The notes beneath the pieces are model-generated. The model saw only the letters and a program-made list of their open reading frames with translations, ran no database searches and was not told the origin of the DNA. The translations under genes were made by a program, and so were the position numbers. A DNA stretch of 64,000 bases from Euwallacea fornicatus. Taxonomy: Eukaryota > Arthropoda > Insecta > Coleoptera > Curculionidae. The stretch's first letter is position 1. Every line of letters begins with the position of its first letter. The stretch is from contig NC_089554.1 of NCBI RefSeq assembly GCF_040115645.1, forward strand, positions 1,302,001 through 1,366,000, given 5' to 3'. Below are positions 1 through 12,166 of the stretch, piece by piece.

Positions 1-314
1 ACATTTATTTTTCATCGTTAATGCCAAATAAAAGATAACTTAGACATATATTTGTACATACATTGCACTGGCAGTTAATAAAATTCCTGTATGCTGCGGT
101 AAGCCAAAAAATAACGTGATAACAAAAATATTGTCGGAATTTTAAATTTCATTCTTATTTTTAGTACAGGACTTGAAAACAATTATTAAACTTGACTGAT
201 TTATTTCAGTTTCGATATTAGATGTTCAGTGGTAGCTAGATATGTGATATGAGTGAATGTGTATACGGTGGGAAGATAAATTAGAAGATAATATTCAGTT
301 ATAGAGTAATAAAA

Positions 315-3300
315 ATGTAAGTAAGTTTTGTCCTGACTGAAACACATAATGTATATGTATCAATCATTGCAGGCCAGAGGGACACGTTTTTCAAACCATT
401 AAGGCTATTCTGCATATATTTTATGCCTTATTCATAGTGGTGCCTTATTACTATCTTGAAGCCTTGGTGACATTATTCCGACCGAAGAACGAACCAAAAT
501 CAGTTAAAGGAGAAATAGTTTTGGTTAGTAATTTTCAATAATGACAAGTCATCTTTAAAGCGGTGCGATATTAAGAAATTACTTTAAAAAAATGATGTAG
601 TAGATTTATGAAAATGATATTTTAAATCAAGAAATCGAAATAAAAAAACTGTCAGTTCTCACTTTCCGTTGCAACAAATACCATACGGCTCTGTATTGTG
701 ACACATCCGTTATTGATTATCAACATATTTAATTTTTTTTTTAATTCAAAAACAACATTATATAAGATAAAGAAATATCTTCTAACGTTTGCAATTTTCT
801 TAACAGTTGCTTTGTTCGCCTGTAGCACAAAATGACCGTTTTTTTTAAATTGAAACATGGGTCACCTGATACCTTAAATTAAAAATTTTTTAAACTACAT
901 TCAATAATATTGCTATTTAAATTCTATATGCTACTTTTTGAGAAAAGTAGGTATAAATTTGATAAAAAAATGCAATACAAACACATTTAAATAGTATTTA
1001 AACAATGAACAGCACAAAATTGAAAACACACATTTTCTATCAAGAAACAAGTTTTTTTGTCGTTTACGGATTATTTAACTGAGTTTATAATGAATTTTTT
1101 CACAAAATTTATATCTATTTTTCCTACTGAAAGTAATTTTGAAAGACCTTTAAGTTAAGAAGTCACTTAATCCATGTTTCAATAAAAAAAACGATAATTT
1201 TGCGCTTGCACTAGCGAAATGTTGAAAGATAATATTTATTGTTCTATTTAATGCTACTTTTGAATTTTTAAAAAATAATAATTTGTCAAAAGTTGACTGG
1301 GGGGAGGGACGCTACAGTTTAGAGTCGCATGTTAGGTGCCTTATTATTTTACCAATAAACACCATGAAAGCTAAACACTTATGTGACTTCATATTTTTCT
1401 CAGTTTGACGTTTTTTATATTTTTAAAATTCGATATTTACACTTGTCTTGAAAAATTAACATGTGTATCTGAAATCCGTTTTATTTTAACTTTAACCAAA
1501 CCTTATGCGACGAGTAAAAAATTAAATAATAAATAAGGTATTCCACTTAACAATTTTCTTTAAATTAGCACCCAGCTATCAGTTTTTTACCTTAGTACTA
1601 AAGTCGAAATGAAGAGTTTGTATCGTAATTTGTCTATGTCAAGGTTCAGGTGAACGTGGTACGATGGGAATTTCTTAAAAATTACGTTTTTCTATTATCT
1701 CGAGAACCACGAAATCAAAGACATTTGAGAAAGCATGAGAGAAATTTCATTTCGAATATAAATTTAAAATTAATGCCCCAGTCTATTCAATACCAATTCA
1801 ATTACAAAGATTACTGGCACGGGACATGGAATAGGGAAACTACTGGCAATTAAATATGCTCAAGAAGGAGCCATAGTAGTAGCATGGGACATAAACGAGG
1901 AACTTAACACACAAACTGTGCATCACATCCAGAAGTTGGGATATAAGAATATTTATGGCTACAAGTGGGTAGACCTACTAGCTGCAGCTCATCTTTATTA
2001 CATAATTTTTGCATAGAGTCGACGTCTCAAATAGGCAAAATGTAATGGAAACTGCGGAAAAAGTGCGAAATTCCGTAGGAGAAGTAACGATTTTAATAAA
2101 CAATGCTGGAATTATGCCTCATCACTCATTTCTTGAACACACTGAAGCTGAAGTGCGCAGGATTATGGATGTTAATGTTATGGCAAATTTCTGGGTAAAA
2201 CCCGTTTGAACTCTAAATTATTAATAATCTCAGTACCATTTGCATTTTCTAGACTCTTCAAGCTTTTCTGCCAGCAATGAAGCAAAACAATCACGGACAC
2301 GTAGTGTCGCTTAGCTCCATGGCTGGATTAGTGGGACTCAAAAACTTAGTCCCGTATAATGCTTCTAAATTTGCAGTACGAGGTCTCATGGACGGATTAT
2401 ATGAAGAATTCAGGTAACCATAATAACTATTATTGCCATCATTTTTGGATCACTCTGTGGTTAATGAAAATCGTATATGTGAAAATTCAAAATACGGAAA
2501 AGCTCAAAAAATCCAAAGATCTTAAAATAAAAGAACCACTGCAACAAATTTAATTGTTTTTAATGAGATGCTCTATATGACTACGATACGAATTTTTTGC
2601 TACTTTATTAGGCGGTTCCTTTGATAGAACCAAGCCAATATTTGAGCTTGGGGCTAAATTTATACTTTATACGAAGGTAAATGCCAAGATTTTTTTAGAT
2701 TGCGAATATTTTTGTGAAATGTGTGTGAAAAATCGAGGATGTTCAGTGGTTAGCTAAAACGTAAATTTGTAGGCGATCTCCTAACAATAACATCCATTTT
2801 ACCACAGTATTCCCATACATGGTTGATACAGGACTATGCAAAAATGTGGAAATCACCTATTCGACAATTTTCGAGATGATGAAGCCGGAATATGTTGTAG
2901 AAAAGTTGTTTGAAGCCCAAGTGAACAACAGACGCTATGTTAGCATCCCTAAAATTATCGGATATTTCATTACCTTGAAAACTGTGTAAGTATATGTTTA
3001 TTGCTTGAGAGAGATAATGATAAGCTAAGTAAATACTACAGTAACGTAATTTATATCTCCTAGATAGAAAGTGAGATATAGCTTTGATGAGGTTTAAGGA
3101 CCATTCCCGAAATCAGTGCAATACGATAAAGCGAGGACAATATTATCATCTGATTTTGGATTTCGCAACATTAATTATTTTTTAAAGTTGCCTAAGCAAG
3201 GTTTTAGATATGAAATATACAGTCTATAAATTAGTAACTTGAGAAAACACACTTATACTCCAATGAAAAGAGTGGCAATATCTTTGAGACTTTTATACCA

Positions 3301-3812
3301 GATTGAACTTTCGATAAAAGCTTCAATATTTTTCTACATTTTTTGGCAAAGGTGTTACTAAGCGATGCGAAAGCTTCGCTAAAATTAAGATCTCAGGAGA
3401 AAATTCATTTTTAAGCTTATTTTCGTAGATACTCCCTTAAGCTTTATGGTATGATCCTGTAACTATGGGCATCGACAGCACAGCAGCATCGTTTAGAGAT
3501 TTATATAGTTAAAACTTTGAATAGAACAAACAAATTTATAGCTATATATTGCTATAAATTAACTCAATTATATCTAATCAAAATTTTAAATCCTTTCATT
3601 TGATTTGTTGTTTTTCTATTTTAAGATGTAATTCTTGAGTTTTACATTGTTTCAAATATGGAGTAGGTCCCATTTGATGTTTGTTCTGTTTCAGGTTCTA
3701 TCCAGAAAAAGCGGCCAATTACTTTACCGATAATCTCAGAACAGACCTACTGTCAGATATTACACCTGAATCAAAGGGTCAATCCAATGGCGACCAAAAC
3801 AATTCAAAATAA
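315..3812 (+). CDS. Short-chain dehydrogenase/reductase, SDR16C (retinol / 17-beta-hydroxysteroid dehydrogenase-like)
   Basis: Spliced model: 315-316, 373-523, 1810-1964, 2017-2194, 2253-2413, 2773-2985, 3695-3812. All introns are GT-AG, frames join exactly, and the product is 325 aa, the usual size for this family. The start codon is split: AT at 315-316, then a 56-nt intron, then G at 373. Residues about 12-36 are a hydrophobic segment, expected to anchor the protein in the ER or at lipid droplets. The Rossmann motif TGTGHGIG is at residues 53-60, NNAG at 131-134, and the catalytic set is N156, S184, Y197 and K201 (YNASK). PYMVDTG follows about 40 residues after YNASK, as in SDR16C enzymes such as epidermal retinol dehydrogenase 2 and HSD17B11/13. 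The family performs NAD(P)-dependent oxidation or reduction of retinoids or steroids; the insect substrate cannot be told from sequence. No frameshift or stop is present, so it is probably functional. Confidence 0.9.
849..1183. repeat. Short inverted repeat in the first long SDR intron
   Basis: ATTGAAACATGG at 849-860 and its reverse complement at 1172-1183 sit within A/T-rich flanks that also partly match in inverted orientation, including poly-T/poly-A tracts. It may be a decayed small hairpin element. There is no clear end or target duplication. Confidence 0.3.
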
Positions 3813-3813
3813 A
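3808..3813 (+). terminator. AATAAA polyadenylation signal overlapping the SDR stop codon
   Basis: AATAAA at 3808-3813 contains the TAA stop of the SDR gene (3810-3812). If it is used, the 3' UTR is very short. Other A/T-rich stretches downstream could also serve, so use of this site is inferred. Confidence 0.4.
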
Positions 3814-5254
3814 TTAGGATTGAATTTATGTGACACTTAGTATATATCTTTTTTTTACAACCACGTAAATTGTGATTTAAACATCGTTTCATTTACGTTT
3901 AAAGTTAAAAAAATTAACCGTTGGGGGAAATGTTTCATTAAATTCCTAAAAATGTGAATCAAATCATGTTTTACAAAATAATCAGCAGGTCAAACTCACC
4001 AGGGATAAGCAAAAAATCTAGAAAAAAATCGTTTTAATGCATTTTGCATTAGTGTAAAATTGGTCAAAAGTACCTAGTTCATCCTATAACTATAAAATCG
4101 ATATTAAAACATTCCTATTTCTTTTTTTGATCTTTAAAGTTATGAAGATTTTTCTTCGCAGCTCATAATTACATATAGGATGAATACGTGGATACAGGGT
4201 AAGTTAGAAAGAATGGGCCAACACTGAACTGGAGATACTACCAAATATATTGTAATTAAGTTCAATATAGCTTATATCAATGTCGCTGATTTAAGAGATG
4301 CAGCGTGTTTAAATTTTATTCTGAAATTTTTCAATAACTAAGAAAATTTTAATAATATAAATCTGAAAATTGGTAGCTCTATGTTTTTTTGGTATAAAAA
4401 TTACTAATTTTAAGATTTTTTTAACGGTGCTCTTAGCGGGTGCTAGTTCCATCTTACCGTTGAAGTAATTTAAGACATATTTTTTATCTGTTGCGTTATG
4501 CTTAGAACAAGTCGAAAATTAAAAAAAAATAGTCAATTCTACAAAGAAAATGTATTTTTTTAGATCACCTAAATCTATCAGTTTTTAAGTTAATTGTATT
4601 TTGAAAGGTACAATGTATTTTCTTTGATTTTTTTCTTGAACTAACCCTGAATTAACCTGATCCTCCTTTTCTCCCCCTAAACCATTTCGCGGTGTTCAGT
4701 TGGTAGATTCCAAAATACAAAATAACTTTTTATTTTATTTAGAAACTTTTTAGTTTTTTGCAGTTTTTTGTGTTTATCTCGGACATCAAGAAAAAATAAT
4801 AAAAAAATATGTTCTGTAATCCACCAGAGAAAATTAAAATTTATCACGAATAAATAACTATTTATTATAAATAATACTCTTTTTTTTAATTTTGAGAATT
4901 TTTTTGGATTAGCTGTTAAAAATTAATGCCGGGATGATTCTAAATAGTAATAATAACTGTACAAAGGAAACAACGTTTCCGGAACTGTTGAAAGGGACCT
5001 CCAATTCTTATACATGTGTCCGCTTCTCTTTTCTTTAATGTTCGTACTTTTTTGATTACACTCAGAGTATTTCTTATAATTTCAGATGCATCTAATATTT
5101 AATTTCACAACTCATGAACCGATATTCACTTTCTATTTTTTTAATATGAAAATCCTGTAGATAGGTGACGAAGCGTTTGCGAACCTATGTGAATGTGAAC
5201 TTTTAGCCATAAAATGAGCTAAAAAATTACTCTTTTCTATATGTACATAATATT
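3813..5254. other. Intergenic stretch, no gene seen
   Basis: AT-rich sequence with many stops in all frames. At 4195 a TA-preceded CAGGGTAAGTTAG resembles the outer end of the hairpin elements found elsewhere in this window, but no matching opposite end was found nearby. It is perhaps an orphan end. Confidence 0.5.
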
Positions 5255-6239
5255 TAGGAACATTTTAAAAAGTCTGGATAGAATTGTATCACAGATTTCT
5301 GAGACGAAAATGTGCCGACTTAACCCAATTTACCTTAGTGTAAAAGTAGACAGTTTTCGAAATACGGGGCGTCAAAGAGATTAATGAAAAATGGAAAACA
5401 AATTATTTGTTGGTTTTTAATGCTACTATTTGAACAAAAAATCGCATTGGAAAGTTTCTCGGGACATGAAATCAGAATCCGTTTACGTTATTCATGTGCA
5501 TTGGAGAGGACGCTGTCAGCGCTAGGCGAACTCTCCTTAAATGTCCACAACTTTTTTAACATCCGGTATAAATTTTTTTTATGACTAAATTTTTATTTTC
5601 CTCCATGTTTTATAAAAAAAGGTATGGTGATACAAGTCTCTATAGGCATTTCTTCTTGAGATATTTGAAGTTTAAAGTTTGGAGCCTGTCTTTAAAATAA
5701 CTTTATTTATTTATTTGTATATTACTATAAAATAAATTTAACAAAATTTACATAGTCAAATAAAAATATGAAAATTGATTGAAAAAATAATTTATTGCTT
5801 TCAACTGTATGATATGTACCTATGTTACTTATTTTTCAAGACATACAGTGAACTTCAAATATCTCAAGAAGGAATGCCCGTAGGTACTTGTACTGGGAGA
5901 CTTTTTTTTCACAAAACATGTAGGAGAACATAAATTTAATCACAAATAAACTTTATACTGGGTGATAAAAAAGTTATGCCCTGTAAAAAGAGTTCACCTA
6001 GCGTCGAGAGCGTCCACTACAATGTTATTGCCCCGAAAACCCCCTGATGTAATATTTTGTTCAGATAGTAAAATTACAAACGAAGTAATTAATTTTTGTC
6101 CTTTTTTTTTCATTTTCACTTTGAAGTCCTGTATTATGAAAACCGTCCACTTTTGGATTAAGAAAAATTGGGTTAAATCGTTGTTTCCACCTCAGAAATC
6201 TGTGGTAGAATTTGGTACAGACTTTTTTTAGACAACCTG
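5255..6239. mobile_element. Hairpin (foldback) DNA element 1, about 400-bp inverted arms
   Basis: The left arm (about 5255-5670) aligns by eye with the reverse complement of the right arm (about 5850-6239) over almost its full length. Matching blocks include CACAGATTTCTGAG, AACTTTTTT, CGCTAGG and CTTCTTGAGATATTTGAAG. The arms are separated by about 180 bp of A/T-rich loop. The right end, AACCTG followed by TATA, fits a TA target site; the left end has diverged. No coding sequence survives; open frames inside are chance. It is probably a non-autonomous derivative of a long-TIR DNA transposon. Arm mismatches show it is old. Confidence 0.75.
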
Positions 6240-6971
6240 TATATCCTCTTGCTAATTTGGCACCTGCAACTGCAATAAAATACACATGTAATTTGTTGTA
6301 ACCATTGAACCTTAGTAAAACATGTGCACATTAATGTCAAACAGTAAACAAAAGTATTCCAAGCTATGGTTTATATTTAGTGACGGTAAAGAAAATAAAA
6401 ATATAAATCGATTAAACAGAACGTTCCCGCTCCACCTAGCGAGTAGGGAGCCAACTCGAGAAAATCGTTCAATGAAACTTGGAAAATTACTGTAAAGTTA
6501 TGTCATCATTTGTATATAATACAAGAGTATTATTGAATTTTCTGCGAAAGTAGGGTTTCTGTGATTTAAAACTTTAAGCAGTAGACACTAGATGGCGCAA
6601 TAAAATTTATATGAGTTTACGCACGAAAAAGATAAATGTCCATGCCAAATGATTATTAATGGATCGGAGCCATAACTAAAATAGAAATTTTAGTGGATTT
6701 TTTGAGATTTTGCTTAAATAATAAGACATTTTATGAGCCAAATTTTAGGAGTTTAAAAACATAATTTTCAACAGCAATAGACTAATGGTAAGAAAGTAAG
6801 TGAAGCGAATAGTAGAACTAATTGTGAGTGAAGTAATTTTCAATGATACATAACTACGATTCTTTCCCAGGAATCTGAACATATTTAAAAGCCTTTAATT
6901 TCTGTACTTTATTTGCGGACAAAAAATGATTTTTCAAATATACATTATTTATCATATTTACTCAGGTCATA

Positions 6972-6973
<2 letters not shown>
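6240..6973. other. Intergenic stretch, no gene seen
   Basis: A/T-rich DNA between hairpin element 1 and the TA microsatellite. No open frame looks coding and no repeat structure was recognised. Confidence 0.5.

Positions 6974-7021
<48 letters not shown>
6974..7021. repeat. (AT)n microsatellite
   Basis: An uninterrupted AT dinucleotide run of about 24 units. It is a simple repeat and likely length-polymorphic. Confidence 0.97.
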
Positions 7022-7027
<6 letters not shown>

Positions 7028-7298
7028 GGCCCTAGTGATATGTTGCACAAAAGATTGTGAAGCATGCACATTACATATAATATCCCGAACGTCGAGTTTA
7101 AATTATCTATTAATTTTTATATTAAATGCACGCATCCGCCTTATATTCTAATTGACATTTCAATACAAATCGAATACAAATATTATTTTGTCCATTTGAA
7201 ATTTATCAAAATTTACCGGTAGTTTAACGTTAAGTGTTTCTCGATTAAACATGTTTCAAATAATTACTTTGTAAATATTCACCCATAATGGTACATAC

Positions 7299-7509
7299 TT
7301 TCTCGTGACCCAAAAACAAAAAAATCCTCCCGGCTTTCATCAAAATAGATGGCGTCGTCGGGTTGGAATAATTCGCCAGTACAAAGTCCGCTCTTGTTTC
7401 CAAAACTTTCTACATGAAAATTGTCCAGTTCCAAACATACTACACAGGGATTGCATCTCATGAAAGCCAGCGATGCCGGGCAGTAATAATTATAAGTTTC
7501 GCTTTTCTT
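7299..7509 (-). CDS. Unrecognised coding-like exon candidate
   Basis: On the - strand a frame stays open for about 70 codons and reads like real protein: a CxxC motif (RCNPCVVC), a run of acidic and aromatic residues (QPDDAIYFDES), then FFVFGSRE. It ends at a plausible splice donor, GAGAAA then GTATGT. The upstream acceptor is unclear. Further upstream on the same strand, around 7560-7720, another frame reads MSWSQEPGF and continues sensibly before a stop. No family is recognised. It could be part of an unannotated gene, a decayed gene copy or chance. The base composition is less A/T-rich than its flanks, which is the main reason for listing it. Confidence 0.3.
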
Positions 7510-8016
7510 TAATTACCTACATAATATCATACCTTGGATAACCAACTAAAGTAATCTTTGTAGTAGGAGATAAAAAGTCGTTTAAAAAATCCGGTTAAAA
7601 TTCATATAGTCGAGACCCACATTTAGGAGTAAACAAAACTTAATCCATGACTTGGTTTCGGATCTACGATAAATCCAGGTTCTTGGCTCCAGCTCATGGA
7701 ATTACCTTGTTTATTTGACGCAGGATTTCGGAGGTTTAATATGCGTTGATTAGCATTAAAAGATTCATGTGTTCAATTCTCAGTAAGTCATGGTTGGTAA
7801 ACAAAATTAATGTGTAATATGTAGGTACGCAGTAAAAAGCACTGAAAATATCTTGATTAATAAGAGCGAATGCAGTTGTGAAATTTGATTAGGTGCACAT
7901 GCTTAATTTTTGGCAACATATTTTCAAAGATTCTTTACTTTCCAGTTGATTTTGACTTCGTTAGACTATTCTTTATTATTTCTCTAAGGTATACCAGTGT
8001 TCTTTCAGGTTTATTA
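7510..8016. other. Intergenic stretch
   Basis: Apart from the possible second coding-like patch at about 7600-7720 (- strand), nothing is recognised here. Confidence 0.4.
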
Positions 8017-9362
8017 CAAAGGGTGTTTGGTAGGTAGTGCAGGATCCTGAATGAGGTGTTATAGGAAGTCATTATGAAATGATTACATCAAATCTGCCTA
8101 TAATATACATGTGAAGTGTTGCAGTTTTCCTAATAATTAAGCTTTTAACATTTTTTAATTTGATCGCTTTTTTCAAAAATTATTAAAATGCAGAACAAAG
8201 GGCGCTTTTGTCAAAAAAATGAATTACACTTTTTTATTATTTATTGAATGGATTGTTTAAATTATTTAAGCCAAAAAATCTATAACGCTGTTGTTGTTTA
8301 CCTGGAACTTCAGATACATGATTGTCCTAGTGTGCAGTACAGCAACGAGTAAAATTCAGACATGGATTTTAATTGAACGCTTAGTTGTATATTTATTTAA
8401 ATGTTTAAAAATGTTCTTAGATAGCGGTGTTTTAGTTCTTACGAAAAGTTTTTAAGAAACATTTTAAAAATTAGAGCAATTAATCTTAAAACTTTTAAAT
8501 TACCACCTAGCGCATTCGCCAAAACTTAGGCTAGCAAATCTTAAGATAGTTGTCCAAATATTCGGGGTTTTTAAGTTTTTACACCTTTTAATACGATTTG
8601 CATATTCGAATTAAATAATACCTAATACTATAAAATAATATTTCTTTTTCTAATGTAAAAAATGGAAGTATTCGGAGATTTCTTAGTTGATTTTGAAAAT
8701 TTTGAAAAAAAGATAAATTAATTATTAATAATTCATTTGTTATGTTCAAAATGAGATCCACCATTCCAAATACATCTACGTGCTATATTCCTTATTGCTG
8801 TTGGGGCAATACCTAGTCTCCTTTCTTGTTTAAGTTGTTGGACCTCTTGATTGATTTTGACGATCAAATAGTCTCAATTTTGAATCATCTATTCATACAC
8901 AAAAAAAATATTTTAAAAATGTTTGTTAAGAAATTTTTCATAAGAACTGAAAGATCATTGACTAAAAAAGTTTTTAAGAAATTTGAATAAATATACATCT
9001 AAGCGTTCAAATAAATTCCACGTTTGAATTTGAAACGTTCTTGTATTACAAATTATAAACATTATGTTTATGAAGCTCTAAGTAAGCAACAAAGCCATTT
9101 TAGTTTTTATGGCTGAAATAATTTAAACAATTCATTCATACATAATAAAAAAAGTTTAGTACATTTTTGTAGTAAAAGGGCTTGTTGTTCTTTTACCGTT
9201 CAATAATTGCAGAAAAACACGGTCTAATTAAAAAATATTAAAAACTTAATTATCAGGAAAACTGTAATATTTAGTGTATAGGTATGTTTCGTTAAATCAA
9301 TTCAGAATAACCTACTATAATTCTCTATTCAGTATCCTGTATTACCGATCAAACATTCTCTA
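8017..9362. mobile_element. Hairpin DNA element 2, about 460-bp inverted arms, TA target site
   Basis: The left arm 8017-8480 and the right arm about 8905-9362 are clearly inverted copies. Shared blocks include AACGCTTAG, TGTTTAAATTATTT and GTTTTCCT(A/G)ATAATTAAG. Both outer ends abut TA (8015-8016 and 9363-9364), the target duplication typical of the Tc1/mariner/IS630 group. The outer end reads CAAAGGGTGTTTGG, a variant of the CAGGGTG end. The non-palindromic centre (about 8480-8905) retains the tail of a transposase gene on the - strand. Confidence 0.85.
8733..8880 (-). pseudogene. Transposase C-terminal remnant inside hairpin element 2
   Basis: The - strand frame before the stop at 8733-8735 reads QQLKQERRLG, then ends in GGSHFEHNK. 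That ending (basic helix, R-C-I, then a glycine pair and HFEH) is what insect IS630/Tc1-mariner-class transposases of the DUF4817 type commonly show at their C-terminus. A stop codon lies just upstream and the rest of the gene is missing. It supports the view that the hairpins are internal-deletion derivatives of coding elements. Confidence 0.55.
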
Positions 9363-9749
9363 TAGGGCGGAGATTTCCTCCGCTGGAGAATTTAATTTGG
9401 AACGTAAATTTAATAAAAATATTAAATTTCTTTGCTTAACAATTTTTCAATTTTTCTTGAAGTTAAAGTTTCACAAAATCACGAAACTTGCCTCAGGATC
9501 GTATGAAATCGACATAGGGACTGCAATATCTACCTCGAGACAGAGTTAGGAACTATCTAGATCTTGGTTTTGGTAGGAGACTGATACTGTAAATCGAAAT
9601 TCTTGGAAGTTTCGATCTCACATGGAAAATTTTGCCAAATTATTATGTTTAATGAATACAGCTACTAGTTCAAGGTTTTTATTTCACTTACTGTGTAGGC
9701 CGCCAGATTATAACGGATTTTGTGTTAGTGAGAGTTCAATGTGTGTATA
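9363..9749. other. Spacer between two hairpin elements
   Basis: Nothing coding is recognised. The open frames are short and low in complexity. Confidence 0.5.
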
Positions 9750-10408
9750 CAGAGTGTTCCATAAACATGTCAACAAACTTTCGGGAGATGTAGAGCTCAT
9801 AAAAATAAATATTTAGATCGAATAAAATTAGATCCGAAATCGCTTCATTTCTAAAGTACAAAATGGTCTTTAAATATTTTTTTAATATTTCAGAAACGAT
9901 TTGAAATAAATACATTTGAAACACGCTGTGACGGAATAAATATGCATGTTCTGAAGTAGGCAAAATATTTCTACCTACATCTGTGATGTCTGTGTGACCA
10001 TTCGATAGCATGTTTTTGATTTAAAAAGATGGTACGCCACTGCCTTTCTAAATACGAATATATGTTTTAATATTCCGTCAATTTTTAATAAAAAGGATTT
10101 CTTAGTGTTTTGTTCCAGTAGCCGTTTTCAGGATAAAAAATAGTTTCTCATTCTTGTGCCTACCAAAAATCGATAGAGGTTTTCAAGGGCGATTTTTGAA
10201 GATTTATCTCGCCATAGCGTGTCCCTAATTTCATTCCAATTCAATCTCAAACCATTTTTGAAATATTAAAAAAATATTTAAAAAAAACTGTACGGTCTAT
10301 GTTTTAAAAACAAAACCATTTCGGGCCTCATTTTATTCAATCTAAATATTTGTTTTTATAAGCTTTACATCCGCTAAAGGTTTGTCGGAACATTTATGAA
10401 ATACCCTG
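9750..10408. mobile_element. Hairpin DNA element 3, about 200-bp inverted arms, TA target site
   Basis: The left end, CAGAGTGTTCCATAA, and the reverse complement of the right end, CAGGGTATTTCATAA, match. So do the arms inward (about 9750-9950 against 10200-10408), including TTTAATATTTC and CAAATATTTAGAT-like blocks. TA flanks both ends (9748-9749 and 10409-10410). It is a non-coding, MITE-like element, and arm divergence suggests moderate age. Confidence 0.85.
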
Positions 10409-12166
10409 TATAATGCATTTTAATACTTAGTCCGGCCGCCTTATAATCTATGGCACTGTTATATTTTTGTTTTACCACCAGGAATTATGGTTCAAGAAAA
10501 TAAAAAAGAAAAGATGTTTTAGTCGCAGCCTCTGAGTAGACTGATTCAAAAAGAATGATGATTTGTGATTAGTTTCAAGTGTCTTGAAAAAAATACAGAA
10601 TAACTGGACGATGGAGGGACTTGGTTCCAAATTTATAGATATTTTCAGTTTTAAATTTTAAAATAACAAATAAGGGCTTTAACGTTATTTTTTATAAAAA
10701 AAATATATGTAAAGACTGATGTAAAAATTGAAGATATTTATTTTGAGCTTTAAAGCGGATAATCGAAGAAGATAGATCGGATTAATTGAAAATAAGAAAA
10801 AGACATAGTTGTGCAACTTAAACAAGTGGACGAAGAATGTAAGTTGTTCTCGAATTACTGGACACAATGACGAAAGGCGCTATGCTCAAAATCATCTACA
10901 TTGTAAGAAAAAAGCTCACCCCCTCGGAAATTCTGATCCAACAACAACGGTCCACCCTCTTCGCCTCCTTAATACGCGTTTCTCGAAGGCGGAGAAATCG
11001 TCATTCTTCCTTCTCTGCATCTTCCCTTTATATTCTCCCTCACATGAGAACAATAAGGAGAAAAGCACTTGAAAAAAGCCAAAAGACGAATATATAACGC
11101 AAATGTAACATACGTTGGCGAATGTGGAAAAACACACGAAATCTATGTCAAAACTGCACACAACACCAAATTGAACACTAATCCAACTTTGGCACACGTT
11201 CTTGTTTACAGCACGGAACCCCGTTAGGCGCAAGTGTCATTTAGTTGATTTTTTCCCAGAAAATCCATTAAATTTGGAAAAATCCGGCGGCCTATCAACA
11301 CTAGCAAGACATAGTGACTCAACAGCTGATACGCTGATGGGCCCTCTGTTGAAATCGCTAGTACGTTCGAAAATTTCATTTCTTTAGTGTGTATCTATAT
11401 TAAAAAATATACTGAGGCACATCTGAAAGTATGCATATGTCTAATAATTGAATGTCTTAAATAGTTTGGTGCTTCTGTAGAAGCCATGTTTCCAGGGGTA
11501 TAAATTTGTCCCATGTGAACTTATAATATCCGCTCAACGTCCACCTAAGGACCTAACAGAGAAATTTAACTTCAAAACTAAGTTACCCTGGTAAACGCAC
11601 ATCGTAAGTGATTTTGCTCTTATAATATAGTTCTGGATCGCACTCCCATCGAGTTTATATTAAGCCACTGGCGATGAAAATAGCATTTTCATATACTGAG
11701 ACTGTCACCAACTTGTATAGGGTCCAAAATAACTCGCTTGTGCGTCTCATGGTGATGTTATATAGAACACGTTATCATTTTCATTTCCTTCAGGATTCTT
11801 AATTGTCAAAAAAGTTGTTATACAAGTTTCTTCCATTAGAATATCCTATCCAACAATATAGAAAATAAATGTGGAATTTTAGAATTTTGTCTGGATATAA
11901 GTGATTGCGTCAATTCCGAGTCGAAGGAAGTCAGAGCCAATTTGGGTAAATTGGATTACAGCCCAAAAAAATTGCGATCACGTAACAACTGACAATTCGA
12001 TAGGGGTGTCGTCTTATTTAGGTTCTTATTTCAACAGGTTAGACGTTTATTTAGGGTTCTTTGACCAATTCCGAGTCGCATTTCGAAGGTTTCATTGAAA
12101 TAATTTACCCATCTTGATTTTGATACGCATGGGAAAATAAATGAATTTCAAAAATAGGTTCTGGTA
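10409..12166. other. Intergenic stretch with one more GC-balanced patch
   Basis: No gene recognised. The tract about 10860-11360 is less A/T-rich than its surroundings and has open frames on both strands (105 codons on -, 87 on +). None resembles a known family, and the pyrimidine/purine bias (TTCCTTCTCTGC) can itself keep frames open. It could be a promoter or conserved non-coding block. Confidence 0.4.

Noticed and set aside
5962..6285. Overlapping open frames on both strands
   Set aside because: They fall in the right arm of hairpin element 1 and are not conserved between the two arms.
10916..11233. 105-codon - strand frame as a gene
   Set aside because: Overlapping frames are open on both strands in a purine/pyrimidine-biased tract; no motif, splice sites or family support.
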